A stretch of DNA of 64,000 nucleotides from Halobacillus_B rhizosphaerae. GTDB lineage: Bacteria; Bacillota; Bacilli; Bacillales; Halobacillaceae. How positions within the stretch are numbered: position 1 is the first letter of the stretch; the number at the start of each line of letters is the position of its first letter. The DNA lies in assembly GCF_046719735.1 (NCBI RefSeq), contig NZ_JAUTWQ010000008.1, forward strand, positions 124,001 through 188,000, in the 5' to 3' direction. This document shows positions 33,350 through 40,814 of this stretch, one piece after another. Under the pieces are notes generated by a model that was not told the origin of the DNA, ran no database searches, and worked only from the letters and a program-made list of their open reading frames with translations. The translations under genes and the position numbers were made by a program.

Positions 33350-34009
33350 ATGTTCTCATGGCTGACAGAAATCGAGAGGCCTGCTATTAATAAGAATATT
33401 CATAGTAACTTGAAGATAGAAAGAATAAGGGAGAAGAAGGATATTTATGAAATTTCGGATATTTTATTATTCATTGCTTCATCAGATATTATATTTGATA
33501 TCAACTTCCATATAGCCCTGCCTACTCCTACAAAGTTTACGTTAAATATAATCTTAAATGAAATCGCGCCACATTTTAACAAAGTACTATTGATAAAAGA
33601 GAAGGATACTATTACAGAAATCAACCTTAAATTTCTAAAAAAACATTCACAAAAACTATTAAATAAAGCACTATTAGAAGAAGCGGCAGACAGCATAATA
33701 AATGATATTTACCGAACCAATCACTTGTATAATATTCCCGCGGAGGGATTAAACCTTAGATATTATAAAGTTAATAGTAAATACATCCAACCTGTTACCG
33801 TTAAGAACTTTGATAGGGTGATGGAATTCATTGATGGTTCTTTTCTAGCAAGTGGTAAGTCATTTTCCATAAGGACCTCTGGGTGGACCCTAGAGGAAGA
33901 GTTAAAGAATTCCATAACGATTAGAGCTTTTTCCTCCATTTCCAAAGAAATTATTTTGGTGGTCAATTCTGCAGACAATACTGTTGTTTTTGTGGATATA
34001 TATAATTGA
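33350..34009 (+). CDS. Hypothetical protein, AT-rich
   Basis: A 219-aa soluble protein rich in Ile, Asn, Lys and Ser. No domain is recognised, and there is no signal peptide or membrane helix. GAGAGGTG precedes the ATG by about 8 nt, so translation is plausible. Its base composition appears lower in GC than flanking metabolic genes, which suggests horizontal origin. It stands alone between the ECF operon and a large hairpin at 34153-34198. A DUF1444/immunity-type role was considered, but nothing supports it. Confidence 0.6.
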   Translation: MFSWLTEIERPAINKNIHSNLKIERIREKKDIYEISDILLFIASSDIIFDINFHIALPTPTKFTLNIILNEIAPHFNKVLLIKEKDTITEINLKFLKKHSQKLLNKALLEEAADSIINDIYRTNHLYNIPAEGLNLRYYKVNSKYIQPVTVKNFDRVMEFIDGSFLASGKSFSIRTSGWTLEEELKNSITIRAFSSISKEIILVVNSADNTVVFVDIYN

Positions 34010-34152
34010 TCCCACACACGGCTAGAGGCCATCCTATGACTAAGCAGGTCCAGTCTGGTTAGTCAAAAGTTTTTCTTTATAGTATGTCGGTGGGATTTGT
34101 AAGGGAAAGAAAGGAATTATACAGTTTCGTTATGTTCCTCGATAAGCGTAGA

Positions 34153-34198
34153 AACCCTTTCGATATCCGGGGGAAGATTTCCGGAGATCGAAAGGGTT
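34153..34198. repeat. Large inverted repeat without T run
   Basis: Twelve-bp arms AACCCTTTCGAT / ATCGAAAGGGTT enclosing a second pair CCGG/CCGG. It sits between convergent genes ending at 34009 (+) and 34248 (-). It has no poly-T on either side, so it is not a standard terminator. Confidence 0.7.
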
Positions 34199-34247
34199 CT
34201 AATTTCTAATCAAAGCCATAAGACTACTTAATTCTTTAATAAATGAT

Positions 34248-34697
34248 TTATTCCTCTTTATACTTCTCCTTCACACTTTCAGAACCAATCCACGCCCCAA
34301 CCATTAAGATCAGCGGACCGAAATTCCAAAAGAACGAACTCCCAAAAGCAAAGTCTACGGCTGTAAATTTATTTAACAGAATAAAGACGATTTTGATGAT
34401 AAGCATGGCAGCACCAAGCAGGAATAAAGCATCAAACGTAAATTTTAATTTAGGGTGGGCCAGCTGCTTGCTGTCTCTAATTACTTTTTCAGTCAAATCC
34501 ACATCACTCCTTAATAATTCATCAATCGTTACGCCAAACAGATCGCTGATTTTAATGATGATTTCAATCCCGGGATAGTTCTGACCGTTCTCCCATTTAG
34601 ATACGGACTGCCGGCTCACATAAAGTTTCTCGGCTAATTCATCTTGAGACCAGTCTTTTTTCTTTCTCTCATTTTTCAATTTCTCACCAAAATACAT
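34248..34697 (-). CDS. XRE-family regulator with C-terminal membrane segments
   Basis: A 149-aa fusion: HTH domain over about residues 1-65 (LKNERKKKDWSQDELAEKLYVSRQSVSKWENGQNYPGIEIIIKI) followed by two hydrophobic segments (about 88-106 and 120-138). It is therefore a membrane-tethered DNA-binding protein. GAGGTGATG lies upstream of ATG 34697. It may sense membrane state. Compare the split version at 30440-30944. Confidence 0.85.
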   Translation of the reverse strand: MYFGEKLKNERKKKDWSQDELAEKLYVSRQSVSKWENGQNYPGIEIIIKISDLFGVTIDELLRSDVDLTEKVIRDSKQLAHPKLKFTFDALFLLGAAMLIIKIVFILLNKFTAVDFAFGSSFFWNFGPLILMVGAWIGSESVKEKYKEE

Positions 34698-34840
34698 CGG
34701 ATCATCACCTCGCTGAGTCTAATATTCATTATGGTTATAACAGAGATGAAAAGTAAAGATACCTCTCGTTGACAGGCCCGTAACCCCAAGTTGCGTTACT
34801 GAATTCTTCGTTTATTCCTTCAGAAGTTACCGGTTCGCTC

Positions 34841-34882
34841 AAAAAAAAGAGCGGCGATCTATGGATAAATAATCGCTGCTCT
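34841..34882 (-). terminator. Strong terminator of a small ORF
   Basis: Eleven-bp stem AGAGCGGCGAT / ATCGCTGCTCT (one G-T pair; 34848-34858, 34872-34882), followed on the minus strand by eight T. Confidence 0.9.
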
Positions 34883-34909
34883 TCAGTGAAATTATTTGAA
34901 CGAAATAAA

Positions 34910-34990
34910 CTAAAAGAACAGGGCTTTCACTCCAAGAAATATCCCCACTCCTAATGTGAAACCAGATATTCTAATGATCAACTGTTTCAT
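34910..34990 (-). CDS. 26-aa hydrophobic peptide
   Basis: A short ORF starting MKQLIIRISGFTLGVGIF and ending in ALFF, essentially one membrane helix with two positive charges at its start. GGAGGGG lies 5-6 nt before ATG 34990, and a strong terminator follows the stop after 28 nt. A ribosome site plus its own terminator supports a real gene. No family is recognised. Confidence 0.55.
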   Translation of the reverse strand: MKQLIIRISGFTLGVGIFLGVKALFF

Positions 34991-35069
34991 ATACTGCCCC
35001 TCCTGAACATGGTTTCATTTTATGTAGCTTGTCTATCACAGTAAGTCTACTTAAGTCATAAGAGATCCG

Positions 35070-35660
35070 TTAATCATTCAATCCTTTCCCATTTAGAATG
35101 GGCTGCACATATTTTTCAATTCTTGAAACCCGGGTTTTTGATTGTTTAGCTTTAGAAAAATAAAGAGAGTAGGCTCGTTGCCGTCCTGGCGTCAGCTCTT
35201 CAAAAGCAGTTTTTAGTTCAGGCATTTCATTGAATTTGTCTTGAAGCTCTTCAGGAATCTCGATTTCTTTCTTCATTTCTACTTCCAAACCAGCTTTTTC
35301 TACTTCAATGGCTTCATCGACATAGTCTTTTATGATGTTTTCCATATCATTAATTTGCTGAAGATTGGTAAATCGTATCTGCCGTGCGGCCTGAACATTC
35401 TCTGTCTGCTGAATCAGAATGCCGTGGGGATCTTTTAACAGTACTCCTTTGTGAAATAGAAGTGCACAGTATTCTTTAAATCCATGCATTAATACGACAT
35501 TTTTATTCTGAACGGTGTAACAAGGCTTGCCCCACTTAAATTCTTCCGTCACATCACAATCCATAATAATGTCTCGCAGCTTCTTAAATTCTTGCTGCCA
35601 GTTCTTCGGTTTACTTAAGAATTGATCCACTTTCGGGTTCATTCTGCTATCGGTCATAGT
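35070..35660 (-). CDS. YdeI/OmdA-domain protein with DUF1801 core
   Basis: A 196-aa cytoplasmic protein. The N-terminal half (PKNWQQEFKKLRDIIMDCDVTEEFKWGKPCYTVQNKNVVLMHGFKEYCALLFHKGVLL) is a DUF1801 domain, and the C-terminal half (LQDKFNEMPELKTAFEELTPGRQRAYSLYFSKAKQSKTRVSRIEKYV) is the YdeI/OmdA-like module. ATG 35660 follows AAAGGGGGG. YdeI-like proteins have been linked to peptide resistance and surface stress, but no mechanism is known. Confidence 0.87.
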   Translation of the reverse strand, partial: TMTDSRMNPKVDQFLSKPKNWQQEFKKLRDIIMDCDVTEEFKWGKPCYTVQNKNVVLMHGFKEYCALLFHKGVLLKDPHGILIQQTENVQAARQIRFTNLQQINDMENIIKDYVDEAIEVEKAGLEVEMKKEIEIPEELQDKFNEMPELKTAFEELTPGRQRAYSLYFSKAKQSKTRVSRIEKYVQPILNGKGLND

Positions 35661-35928
35661 AGTGACCCCCCTTTTCATTTATCCATACGTGTATGTCCTG
35701 TGGGAACTTACTTTATTGCGCTACTATAAGTGTACCATTTTACAGTATTTATAGAGGGGGAAGATTCTATTCATATGGAACTGCCTTCGTCTTGCCTGAA
35801 GACGTGTAGAGGGGGAATAGAGAGGACGGCTAGAGTTCATATTGCCTAGTAAATGGGTTACAATGGTAGTAGAAAAATTCTCTAACCATGCAAAGAAGGA
35901 ACTTAAATCCCAGAATGGGGCGATGAAA

Positions 35929-36318
35929 ATGGAAAGAATTATTTTATTCGATGGCGATTGCAACTTCTGCGATCAAAGTGTGCAATTTATTATCAAACGA
36001 GATCCAGAAGGACAGTTTAAATTCGCTTCGCTGCAAAGTGATAGAGGACAGGAGTTATTAAAGAAGCACAATGCCCCAGAAGACATCGATAGTTTTGTTC
36101 TCATCGAAGGTCAGCAATGTTATTTCAAATCATCTGCAGCCCTGAGGGTGTGCAGGCATTTGAAAGGATGGTGGAAGCTGACTTATGCTCTCTTACTTGT
36201 TCCGCGGCCGATTAGAGATCTCGTCTATGAGATTATTGCCAGGAACCGGTATAAGTGGTTCGGGACGAAGGAAAGCTGCATGTTACCTTCCCAGGAGGAA
36301 AGACGCCGTTTCCTATAA
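35929..36318 (+). CDS. DCC-family thiol-disulfide oxidoreductase
   Basis: A 129-aa thioredoxin-like protein of the DCC (DUF393) family. The motif DGDCNFCDQSVQFI supplies the DxxCxxC redox pair. The C-terminal part (WKLTYALLLVPRPIRDLVYEIIARNRYKWFG) is the conserved family tail. ATG 35929 is chosen with GGGG about 8 nt upstream; ATG 35923 is an alternative. The redox partner is unknown. Confidence 0.9.
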   Translation: MERIILFDGDCNFCDQSVQFIIKRDPEGQFKFASLQSDRGQELLKKHNAPEDIDSFVLIEGQQCYFKSSAALRVCRHLKGWWKLTYALLLVPRPIRDLVYEIIARNRYKWFGTKESCMLPSQEERRRFL

Positions 36319-36367
36319 CTACGGAATCATATGGATAAGCACTACTTTACAAAACGGAGGGGATTGG

Positions 36368-36541
36368 ATTACACATCGGTGGAAGAGCTTTCTGTTTGGG
36401 ATGTTGGGAGTAGCTGCAGGGATCCAGATTGTGAGTCTATTTAAAACGGGGGATATAAATAGACAAGCCATGGGTTCTTTAATGGTAGTGACTTTCCTGT
36501 TTATTCTCTTTAAATTAGGACTCCAGTTGTATAAAAAATAG
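36368..36541 (+). CDS. Small membrane protein with apparent ATT start
   Basis: A 57-aa protein with two hydrophobic segments (about 6-20 and 33-52) and a Lys-Lys end. GGAGGGG (36356-36362) sits exactly 5 nt before ATT 36368, and no in-frame ATG, GTG or TTG exists at that spacing. The next ATG would cut into the first helix. So it is either translated from ATT, or its start codon has mutated. It follows the DCC gene by 49 nt. Confidence 0.5.
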   Translation: MTHRWKSFLFGMLGVAAGIQIVSLFKTGDINRQAMGSLMVVTFLFILFKLGLQLYKK

Positions 36542-36603
36542 CTCATTTTGATAGGGGAGTAGTTTTTTGTAATGAAACCCAACTGCTTAAGGAGGCAAAA
36601 GCT

Positions 36604-36987
36604 ATGAAAGTTATCGTTACCAGTTTATTTGTGGAAGATCAGGACAAGGCTCTGCAGTTTTATACAGAGAAGCTCAATTTTGTGAAAAAGCAGGACGTAC
36701 CGATCGGAGAATATAGATGGATCACACTCGTTTCTCCTGAGGAGGAAAATGGAACCGAAGTATTGCTGGAGCCAAATAACCACCATGCTGCGAAAGAGTT
36801 TCAACAAAAGATTTTTAAAGAAGGCATTCCGTCAACGATGTTTGGCGTAGAGGATGTGCACAAAGAATTCGAACGATTAAGCGAACTCGGTGTTGAGTTT
36901 ACCATGGAACCGACCGAAATGGGCGAGGTAACCATGGCAATCTTTGATGATACGTGCGGCAACTTAATTCAAATCGTACAGCAGTAA
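36604..36987 (+). CDS. VOC-family protein (glyoxalase/dioxygenase fold)
   Basis: A 127-aa protein with paired beta-alpha-beta-beta-beta modules (VTSLFVEDQDKALQFYTEKLNFVKKQDVPIG..., TMFGVEDVHKEFERLSELGVEF, FDDTCGNLIQIVQQ). AAGGAGG precedes the ATG. The metal-ligand positions are partly kept (terminal Glu-like position replaced by Gln). Enzymatic identity is not predictable. It lies ahead of a frataxin-like gene. Confidence 0.88.
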   Translation: MKVIVTSLFVEDQDKALQFYTEKLNFVKKQDVPIGEYRWITLVSPEEENGTEVLLEPNNHHAAKEFQQKIFKEGIPSTMFGVEDVHKEFERLSELGVEFTMEPTEMGEVTMAIFDDTCGNLIQIVQQ

Positions 36988-37018
36988 CTTCACAGAGTTA
37001 ATTATAGGAGGGAATCGG

Positions 37019-37390
37019 ATGGCAATTTTTACGGAATTTTTGGATAAGATCGATCAGCCCGAGCACCGGGCCCGCGTGGAAGAAGTGTTAAACTGGGTAG
37101 CTGAGAAATACCCTGAATTAGATAGGGTAGTCAAGTGGAATCAGCCGATGTTTACCGATCACGGAACGTTTATTATTGGCTTCAGCACAGCAAAGACTCA
37201 CCTGAATGTTGCTCCTGAACGAGCAGGAATTCTTCATTTTTCAGAAGAAATTATCGAGTCTGGCTACGGTCATACCAAGCAGCTGGTTCAATTTCCATGG
37301 AACAAACCCATTGATTATTCTCTAATTGAGAAAATGATCGAGTATAATATCTCGGAGAAAGCGGAGTGTTCTACTTTTTGGCGGAAATAA
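37019..37390 (+). CDS. YdhG-like (DUF1801) protein, frataxin-like iron chaperone
   Basis: A 123-aa soluble protein of the YdhG/DUF1801 type (ARVEEVLNWVAEKYPELDRVVKWNQPMFTDHGTFIIGFSTAKTHLNVAPE). B. subtilis YdhG (Fra) is reported to deliver iron for Fe-S and heme assembly, so an iron-chaperone role is the family-based guess. GGAGGG precedes the ATG. It may be co-transcribed with the VOC gene 31 nt upstream. Confidence 0.85.
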   Translation: MAIFTEFLDKIDQPEHRARVEEVLNWVAEKYPELDRVVKWNQPMFTDHGTFIIGFSTAKTHLNVAPERAGILHFSEEIIESGYGHTKQLVQFPWNKPIDYSLIEKMIEYNISEKAECSTFWRK

Positions 37391-37499
37391 GAAATATACT
37401 TTCATTGTCGGCGAGTTGAGTTTTCTTTAACAGAACGATGGGTCCTTGCTTCCCGAAAAACATTGACATATAGGATCCATACAAGTATTATAATTCTAA

Positions 37500-37755
37500 T
37501 TTAATAACAAACAGCTGTGACAGAAATAAGTAGTATAGATATCCCTGTTTCCAGAGAGTCGATGGTGCTGCAAATCGATATACATATCTATATGAATTAC
37601 CTTCTTGAGCTTCTAATACGAACCTTTCTTAGTGAGTAGTTTTAGACGGTAAAACCGATATCTTTTTGAGGGGAAGAAGTGAGTATCGCATTCTTCAACT
37701 TGGGTGGTAACGCGTGTTCAAGACACGTCCCATGATAGGGGCGTGTCTTTTTTGC
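37500..37755 (+). ncRNA. T-box riboswitch, tyrosine specific
   Basis: Leader of the tyrosyl-tRNA synthetase gene. The T-box sequence AACTTGGGTGGTAACGCG is at 37697-37714; its TGGT can pair with the ACCA end of uncharged tRNA-Tyr. The candidate specifier codon is TAC at 37598-37600 within GAATTACC. Stem I elements (AAGTAGTA near 37530; GATGGTGCTGCAAATC near 37561) are present. The terminator is AAGACACGTCCC / GGGGCGTGTCTT (37720-37731, 37738-37749) plus T run. Uncharged tRNA should promote read-through. Confidence 0.93.
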
Positions 37756-37776
37756 GTTTTGAAAATGGTCTGGGTC

Positions 37777-37798
37777 TGTCCAGGCGCTTGCGCTTTTG
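37777..37798. repeat. Collapsed copy of a Bacillus intergenic repeat
   Basis: Here TGTCCAGG runs straight into CGCTTGCGCTTTTG. This looks like the two ends of a longer dispersed element with its middle deleted. The end motif is shared with 9460-9473. It sits between the T-box terminator and the synthetase ribosome site. Confidence 0.4.
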
Positions 37799-37822
37799 TT
37801 TTTTAAAAAAGGGGGATGGGAC

Positions 37823-39088
37823 ATGGAATACGTTGATCAATTAACCGGCGAGCAGGCAAAGGAACTTGATAAGCAATATGAACGCTTATCGTATGGAACA
37901 GAGAATATTATTCCGAGAGAAGAGTTCAGAGAAAAGCTGGCGAAGTCTATCAAACTGAATCGGCCGCTGAAAGTAAAATTAGGACTCGATCCAACTGCTC
38001 CCGATGTTCATATCGGTCATACAGTTGTCCTCAATAAATTGAAACAATTCCAGGAGTGCGGCCACAAGATTCAGCTCATTATCGGAGATTTTACAGGTAA
38101 AATCGGAGATCCTACGGGCAAGGCTGCCGCAAGAAAGGCTCTAACCGATGAAGAGGTTCGTCATAATGCGAAAACGTACTTCGAACAATTTGGCAAAATC
38201 ATTGATATGAACGCCGTCGAACTTCATTACAATTCCCAATGGTTATCAAAAGTCGGTTTCACTGAAGTCCTGCAGCTGGCGAGTCAGGTGACTGTCGCCC
38301 GTATGCTGGAAAGAAATGACTTTCATCAAAGGTATCAGACCAACAAACCGATCTACCTTCACGAGTTTTTCTATCCGGTGATGCAAGGGTATGATTCTCA
38401 CATGCTTGCCTCTGATATTGAACTAGGCGGCACGGACCAGGAATTTAATGTCCTGTTCGGTCGTCAGATTCAAGAGCAATTCGGACAGGAAAAACAAGTG
38501 GTCCTGCTCCTTCCCTTAATCGAAGGACTGGATGGAGTGGAAAAGATGTCTAAATCCAAGAACAACTATATTGGGATTGATGAACACCCGAACGACATCT
38601 TTGGCAAAACGATGTCGATTCCAGATGAATTGATTATGAAATATTTCAAATTGACTTCGAATTTTTCCATTGACGAAGTCTCCCAAATCGAAACGCAGCT
38701 TGAAAATGGCTGCCTTCATCCTAAAGATGCCAAGGTACGGCTCGCTTATTCATTTGTGGAGATGCTCCATGGCAAAGACGAAGCGGAGAAGAGTAAGGTT
38801 CACTTTGCAGCTGTATTTCAAAGAAATAAAATGCCTGATGACATGCCGGAAGTTATTTTGGATAAACAAGTCAGCATCGGGATCGTAGAATTAGTGCGGG
38901 AGCTTGATTTATTACCTTCGAATAGTGAAGTCAGAAGAATGATAAAAAATGGGGGCATTCGAATCAACCAGGAAAAGATCATAGATCCATTAACAACCAT
39001 CGATATAATCGACGAGATGGTTGTACAGGTGGGGAAAAGGAAATTTGTGAAGCTGCGTGTAAGGAAAGGATCGGGCAAGGGAATTTAA
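37823..39088 (+). CDS. tyrS: Tyrosyl-tRNA synthetase, TyrZ type
   Basis: Charges tRNA-Tyr with tyrosine in the cytoplasm (421 aa, class Ic). HIGH is at residues 63-66 and KMSKS at 241-245; tyrosine-pocket residues lie in LGLDPTAPDVHIGH and YPVMQGYD. A C-terminal S4 RNA-binding domain follows (NSEVRRMIKNGGIRINQEKI). The true KMSKS, rather than the KFGKT of B. stearothermophilus TyrS, and the extended N-terminus place it with the TyrZ group. ATG 37823 follows AAGGGGG. Expression is governed by the T-box upstream. Confidence 0.95.
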   Translation: MEYVDQLTGEQAKELDKQYERLSYGTENIIPREEFREKLAKSIKLNRPLKVKLGLDPTAPDVHIGHTVVLNKLKQFQECGHKIQLIIGDFTGKIGDPTGKAAARKALTDEEVRHNAKTYFEQFGKIIDMNAVELHYNSQWLSKVGFTEVLQLASQVTVARMLERNDFHQRYQTNKPIYLHEFFYPVMQGYDSHMLASDIELGGTDQEFNVLFGRQIQEQFGQEKQVVLLLPLIEGLDGVEKMSKSKNNYIGIDEHPNDIFGKTMSIPDELIMKYFKLTSNFSIDEVSQIETQLENGCLHPKDAKVRLAYSFVEMLHGKDEAEKSKVHFAAVFQRNKMPDDMPEVILDKQVSIGIVELVRELDLLPSNSEVRRMIKNGGIRINQEKIIDPLTTIDIIDEMVVQVGKRKFVKLRVRKGSGKGI

Positions 39089-39202
39089 TACTAAGGATCA
39101 GCTTAAGCAGCGATCCAGAAGATAAGATAGGTTGATGAACGATCCTTCTGCTATAATCTAACTATAATAAACAGAATTTTTAAAAAACGAATAGAGGAGT
39201 GC

Positions 39203-39679
39203 GTGATTTTGGATAGAATGGACTTAGCAATATTTGTTCTCAATTCAACGTTTGAGAAGGACAATTGGTATCCACCTCTAAAAGATGCTTTAGAGGGAAT
39301 GACAGCAGCACAAGCCTGCTGGAAACCGAGTGGAGAGGCAGTCAATTCAATCTGGGATAATGTGAACCACCTTATCTATTACAAAGAGCGGCTTGTGGCC
39401 AACTTAAAGGGGCAGGAGTGGACGAAGACTCTCTCTAATGATGAGACGTTTAATCTTATGGAACAATCCAGCGACGATGAAGCATGGGATGAGGTAGTTA
39501 AACGTGCATTGAACGCTCATTACAGTTTAAGGGAGTTATTGACCAACTCTTCTAAGGAGGAGCTTCATGGTTACTTAACGGAAGCTGAGGTGGCAGATTT
39601 CATTACTCACGAGGCTTATCATACGGGGCAAATTATTCAATTAAGGAAACTGCAAGGGTCGTGGCCCTCCCACAGTTGA
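39203..39679 (+). CDS. DinB-family protein
   Basis: A 158-aa four-helix-bundle protein (DUF664/DinB type). Conserved His residues lie in NVNHLIYYKERL and THEAYHTGQIIQLRKLQG, forming the usual metal triad. The start is uncertain: GTG 39203, TTG 39209 and ATG 39218 all follow GAGGAG at 39193-39198. It is the second DinB protein of the window and only distantly like the one at 19471. Function is unknown. Confidence 0.87.
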   Translation: MILDRMDLAIFVLNSTFEKDNWYPPLKDALEGMTAAQACWKPSGEAVNSIWDNVNHLIYYKERLVANLKGQEWTKTLSNDETFNLMEQSSDDEAWDEVVKRALNAHYSLRELLTNSSKEELHGYLTEAEVADFITHEAYHTGQIIQLRKLQGSWPSHS

Positions 39680-39828
39680 AACCGAATTTATTTGAAAACA
39701 GGTGTGCATAACCCTCGATTCCAATAAAGGTGGGCAATTTATACTATGCGCTCGGCTTATTTATCAAAGCATTCCTATTTTCTTAACTTTTTTTAATGCC
39801 TTTTGATTCTATGGAGGAGGAACCGCAT

Positions 39829-40134
39829 ATGAGTAAGTTTGGATTATATGGAAAGTTCATCGTAGAAGAAGGCAAACGGGAGGCATTCGTTGATCTCCTT
39901 CTGGAGGCTGCAGAATCCATGCAAGACTTGGATGATTGTGAGATTTATCTCGTTAACACCTCTGATGACGAACCGAACTCTGTCTTTGTATACGAAGTGT
40001 GGAGCAATGAACAAGCTCATCAGGAGTCCTTATCGCTAGAAGGTGCACAAACTTTAATTAGCCGAGCGAAACCTATGATTACAGGAATGGAGCGGATCAG
40101 TTCTGGGAAAGTAAAGGGAGGAAAAGGACTGTAA
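39829..40134 (+). CDS. Antibiotic-biosynthesis-monooxygenase (ABM) domain protein
   Basis: A 101-aa ferredoxin-like dimeric alpha/beta-barrel protein of the ABM/YgiN family (FGLYGKFIVEEGKREAFVDLLLEAAESM..., VYEVWSNEQAHQESLSLEGAQ). ATG 39829 follows GGAGGAGG; ATG 39796 has none. YgiN-type proteins act as cofactor-free quinol monooxygenases or heme-related enzymes, and this one has no clear heme ligand. Confidence 0.88.
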   Translation: MSKFGLYGKFIVEEGKREAFVDLLLEAAESMQDLDDCEIYLVNTSDDEPNSVFVYEVWSNEQAHQESLSLEGAQTLISRAKPMITGMERISSGKVKGGKGL

Positions 40135-40259
40135 AGGGACCCGGCAGCTGTTACTTTCTTGAACGTGACTCTTACAAATATTACAAGAAAGAAGATAGAG
40201 GGATATGGAGAAAAATGTAGAATATTTACCTATACCACTAATGGATAGGAGAAATGAAT

Positions 40260-40778
40260 ATGGAAAATACAGCCTTACTGATTATCGACACACAAAATGA
40301 AATGTTTGATGAAAGTAATCCGGTTTATAAAAGTGAACAGTTACTTGAAAATATTCAAGCACTAAGCGAAAAGGCACGGTCCGCTAACGTACCCGTTGTT
40401 TACATTCAGCATAATGACGGAGGTCTGGTGGAAGGGACTCACTTCTGGGAGATTCATCCATCGATCAGTCCGAAAGAGGGGGAAACTGTCATTCAGAAAT
40501 GGACCCCGGATTCCTTCCATGAAACCAGTCTTCATGACGAATTAAAAAACAAGGGGATTCAGAATCTAATACTGACTGGAAATCAAACCGAAATGTGTGT
40601 GGACACAACTTGCCGCCGTGCATTTAGCCTCGGCTATGATGTGACGGTTGTTAAAGATGCTCATGGAACCTGGGATTCTGATTCCTTACGAGCAGACCAG
40701 ATTATTGCCCACCACAATCGCTTGCTGAGAAGTTTCGCTAAGATCAAAGCAGCCAATGAAATAGAGTTCGCCGATTAA
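40260..40778 (+). CDS. Isochorismatase-family cysteine hydrolase
   Basis: A 172-aa alpha/beta hydrolase of the isochorismatase/nicotinamidase superfamily. The catalytic triad is Asp10 (LIIDTQNEM), Lys in VIQKWTPDSF and Cys in QTEMCVDTTCR. ATG 40260 is chosen because AGGAG lies 8 nt upstream; ATG 40254 is too close. It is followed 36 nt later by a PhnB-like gene. Likely amidase-type activity, with unknown substrate. Confidence 0.9.
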   Translation: MENTALLIIDTQNEMFDESNPVYKSEQLLENIQALSEKARSANVPVVYIQHNDGGLVEGTHFWEIHPSISPKEGETVIQKWTPDSFHETSLHDELKNKGIQNLILTGNQTEMCVDTTCRRAFSLGYDVTVVKDAHGTWDSDSLRADQIIAHHNRLLRSFAKIKAANEIEFAD

Positions 40779-40814
40779 ATTAGGATAAAATGATTTCATT
40801 TAGGAGGAAGATCA

